Origin: Alphaproteobacteria bacterium
Lineage (GTDB): Bacteria; Pseudomonadota; Alphaproteobacteria; CACIAM-22H2
Assembly: GCA_947500965.1 (NCBI GenBank)
Contig: CANMWW010000161.1
Span: 1-5,973 of the forward strand
Reading direction: 5' to 3'
DNA: 5,973 nucleotides
Position 1 is the first letter of the stretch, and each line of letters starts with the position of its first letter. Below, piece by piece: positions 4,650 through 5,973 of the stretch. The notes below the pieces were generated by a model. It was not told the origin of the DNA. It was given only the letters and a program-made list of their open reading frames with translations, and made no database searches. The position numbers and the translations under genes are program-made.

Positions 4650-5973
4650 TCAGCGCTTGACCCGCAGCAGTTCGTCGAGCATCTCGTCCGCGGTCGTGAT
4701 GATGCGCGCGGAGGCGGAGTAGGCGCGCTGCGTGGTGATCATCGAGGTGAACTCCTCGCCCAGGTCGACGTTCGAGCCCTCGAGCGCCGACGGCTCGATG
4801 CGGCCGGCGCCGCCCTTGTTCGCCTCGCGGAGGTTGAACTCGCCCGAGAGCGAGGTCTGCGAGTAGGCATTGCCGTTGCGGGCCTGCAGCTGGTTCGGGT
4901 TCGCGAAGGTCGCGACCGGCAGCTTCCAGATCTTCTGCGTCGCGCCGTTCGAGAACGAGGCGATCACGAAGCCCTCGCTGTCGATCGACACGCCGGTGCG
5001 CAGGCCGACCTCGGCGCCGTCCTGGTTGACGTACTGGATGTTGTAGTCGGCGGCGTACTGGGTGAAGCCGTTGCCGACGTCCTGGCTGCCGAAGTCGAAG
5101 GCGATCGAGGAGTCCGACGCGCCGTTCGACCAGTCGATCGGGATCGCCGCGATCAGGCTGTCGTCGCTCGCCGGCGTCACCGCCGCGGGCGCCGCCGTCG
5201 TGGTGGAGATCGTCGCGCCGGCCAGCGTGCCATCGCCGTTGAAGCTCAGCGTGCCCCAGGCGACGACGTCGGTCGTGCCGGTGATGGGGGCCGCGTCGGC
5301 GCTCGACAGCGTGTAGGCCCAGCCGTTCACGCTGCTCGTCTTCATGACGTTGAGGTTGATGCTGTGCGGCGTGCCGAGGGAGTCGTAGACCTTGATCGGC
5401 CGGCGGAAGTCCGGCGCGTTGGCCGTCAGCGACATCGCCTCGGCGTTGGCGAGCGAGAAGCTCGCGGTGGTCACGGCGCTGAAGTCGAGCGGCGCGGCGG
5501 TCTGCGGCGTCGCGCGGCCGTCCAGGTTCGCGCCGATCTCGAGCTTCTTGGTGTCGACCGCGACGCCGTTCTGCGTGCCGACCGAGACGGTGTCGATCGT
5601 GTTCAGATCGATGATGTTGCCGCTCTGGTCGAGCTGCCAGCCCTGCAGGAGCATGCCTGCGCCGTTGATCAGGCGGCCCTGGTTGTCCTCGGAGAAGGAG
5701 CCTGCGCGGGTGTAGAGCTTCTCGGTGTCGCCGGCCGCCTGCTTCACCACGAAGAAGCCCGAGCCCAGGATCGCGACGTCGGTCGAGCGCACGGTCGACT
5801 GCAGCACGCCCTGTTCCTCGACGAGCGGCCGCGGCCGCGCGGAGAGGCCGCCCGGCGCGTAGGACGTGGACTGGGCGGCGCCCGTGACGAGGGTGGAGAA
5901 ATAGGCCTTCGTCTTCTTGTAGCCGACCGTGTTCACGTTCGCGATGTTGTCCGAGATGGTGGACATGCTCTGC
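4650..5973 (-). CDS. flgE: Flagellar hook protein FlgE, N-terminus cut by window edge
   Basis: FlgE polymerises into the flexible hook joining the rod to the filament and is exported by the flagellar type III system. The frame is open to the right edge: codons for Gln and Ser precede the Met at 5966, which is an internal residue (QSMSTISDNIANVNTVGYKKT). About 20 residues are therefore missing, and an ATG start at 5966 would be wrong. Counting from that Met, the D0/D1 motif DNIANVNTVGYKK is at 6-18, DVAILGSGFFVV at 63-74, YTRAGSF at 85-91, VYDSLGTPHSINLNV at 193-207, KLPVATFANPNQL at 348-360, and the C-terminal GRIEPSALEGSNVDLGEEF (388-406) leads into SMITTQRAYSASARIITTADEMLDE. The variable, surface-exposed middle (about 225-300) is rich in Thr, Ala and Ser. 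The full product would be about 460 residues, within the family range. It is followed 37 bp later by a paralogue. Confidence 0.96.
   Translation of the reverse strand, partial: QSMSTISDNIANVNTVGYKKTKAYFSTLVTGAAQSTSYAPGGLSARPRPLVEEQGVLQSTVRSTDVAILGSGFFVVKQAAGDTEKLYTRAGSFSEDNQGRLINGAGMLLQGWQLDQSGNIIDLNTIDTVSVGTQNGVAVDTKKLEIGANLDGRATPQTAAPLDFSAVTTASFSLANAEAMSLTANAPDFRRPIKVYDSLGTPHSINLNVMKTSSVNGWAYTLSSADAAPITGTTDVVAWGTLSFNGDGTLAGATISTTTAAPAAVTPASDDSLIAAIPIDWSNGASDSSIAFDFGSQDVGNGFTQYAADYNIQYVNQDGAEVGLRTGVSIDSEGFVIASFSNGATQKIWKLPVATFANPNQLQARNGNAYSQTSLSGEFNLREANKGGAGRIEPSALEGSNVDLGEEFTSMITTQRAYSASARIITTADEMLDELLRVKR

Noticed and set aside
5825..5838. Perfect 14 bp palindrome GCGGCCGCGGCCGC in flgE
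   Set aside because: It is the by-product of codons for an Arg-Pro-Arg-Pro stretch in G+C-rich coding sequence, with no position that suggests regulation.
5964..5966. ATG at 5966 as the flgE start
   Set aside because: The frame is open to the window edge and the Met falls inside the conserved N-terminal helix (QSMSTISDNIAN), so the true start is outside the window.

Overview
The window is a single-direction block of flagellar genes, all on the minus strand, from a high-G+C alphaproteobacterium. Three things point to that class. There is a gene for SciP (DUF1153), a cell-cycle regulator confined to alphaproteobacteria. FliF, FliG and FlgE all have alphaproteobacterial-type sequences. CtrA-like boxes (TTAA-N7-TTAA with one mismatch each) lie upstream of sciP and of fliF. 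The sequence does not let me name the genus.

In transcription order (right to left) the layout is: (1) the hook protein gene flgE, missing about its first 20 codons beyond the right edge (4650-5973); (2) a second, divergent FlgE-family gene 37 bp downstream with a strong ribosome binding site (3428-4612); (3) a 129 bp gap with a CtrA-like box; (4) sciP (3011-3298, using the ATG rather than an upstream TTG); (5) a 139 bp gap with a CtrA-like box, a candidate promoter, an inverted repeat, and a palindrome over the next start codon; (6) fliF (1216-2871, GTG start), the MS-ring protein; (7) fliG (188-1213), the rotor switch protein, 2 bp after fliF; (8) the first 59 codons of a fliH/flbE-type gene (1-178), 9 bp after fliG, running off the left edge.

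Together the genes encode the base of the flagellar motor (MS ring, C ring, export ATPase regulator) and the hook, with a cell-cycle regulator between the two structural sets. In Caulobacter, CtrA switches on fliF-class genes and sciP, and SciP then shuts down CtrA targets. The two CtrA-like boxes flanking sciP here suggest the same pulse circuit, encoded locally. No mobile elements, CRISPR arrays, RNA genes or foreign islands are visible. This is a core flagellar region rather than a new system. The points most worth a second look are the tandem hook-family paralogue, the CtrA/SciP arrangement, and the possible start-codon hairpin of fliF.
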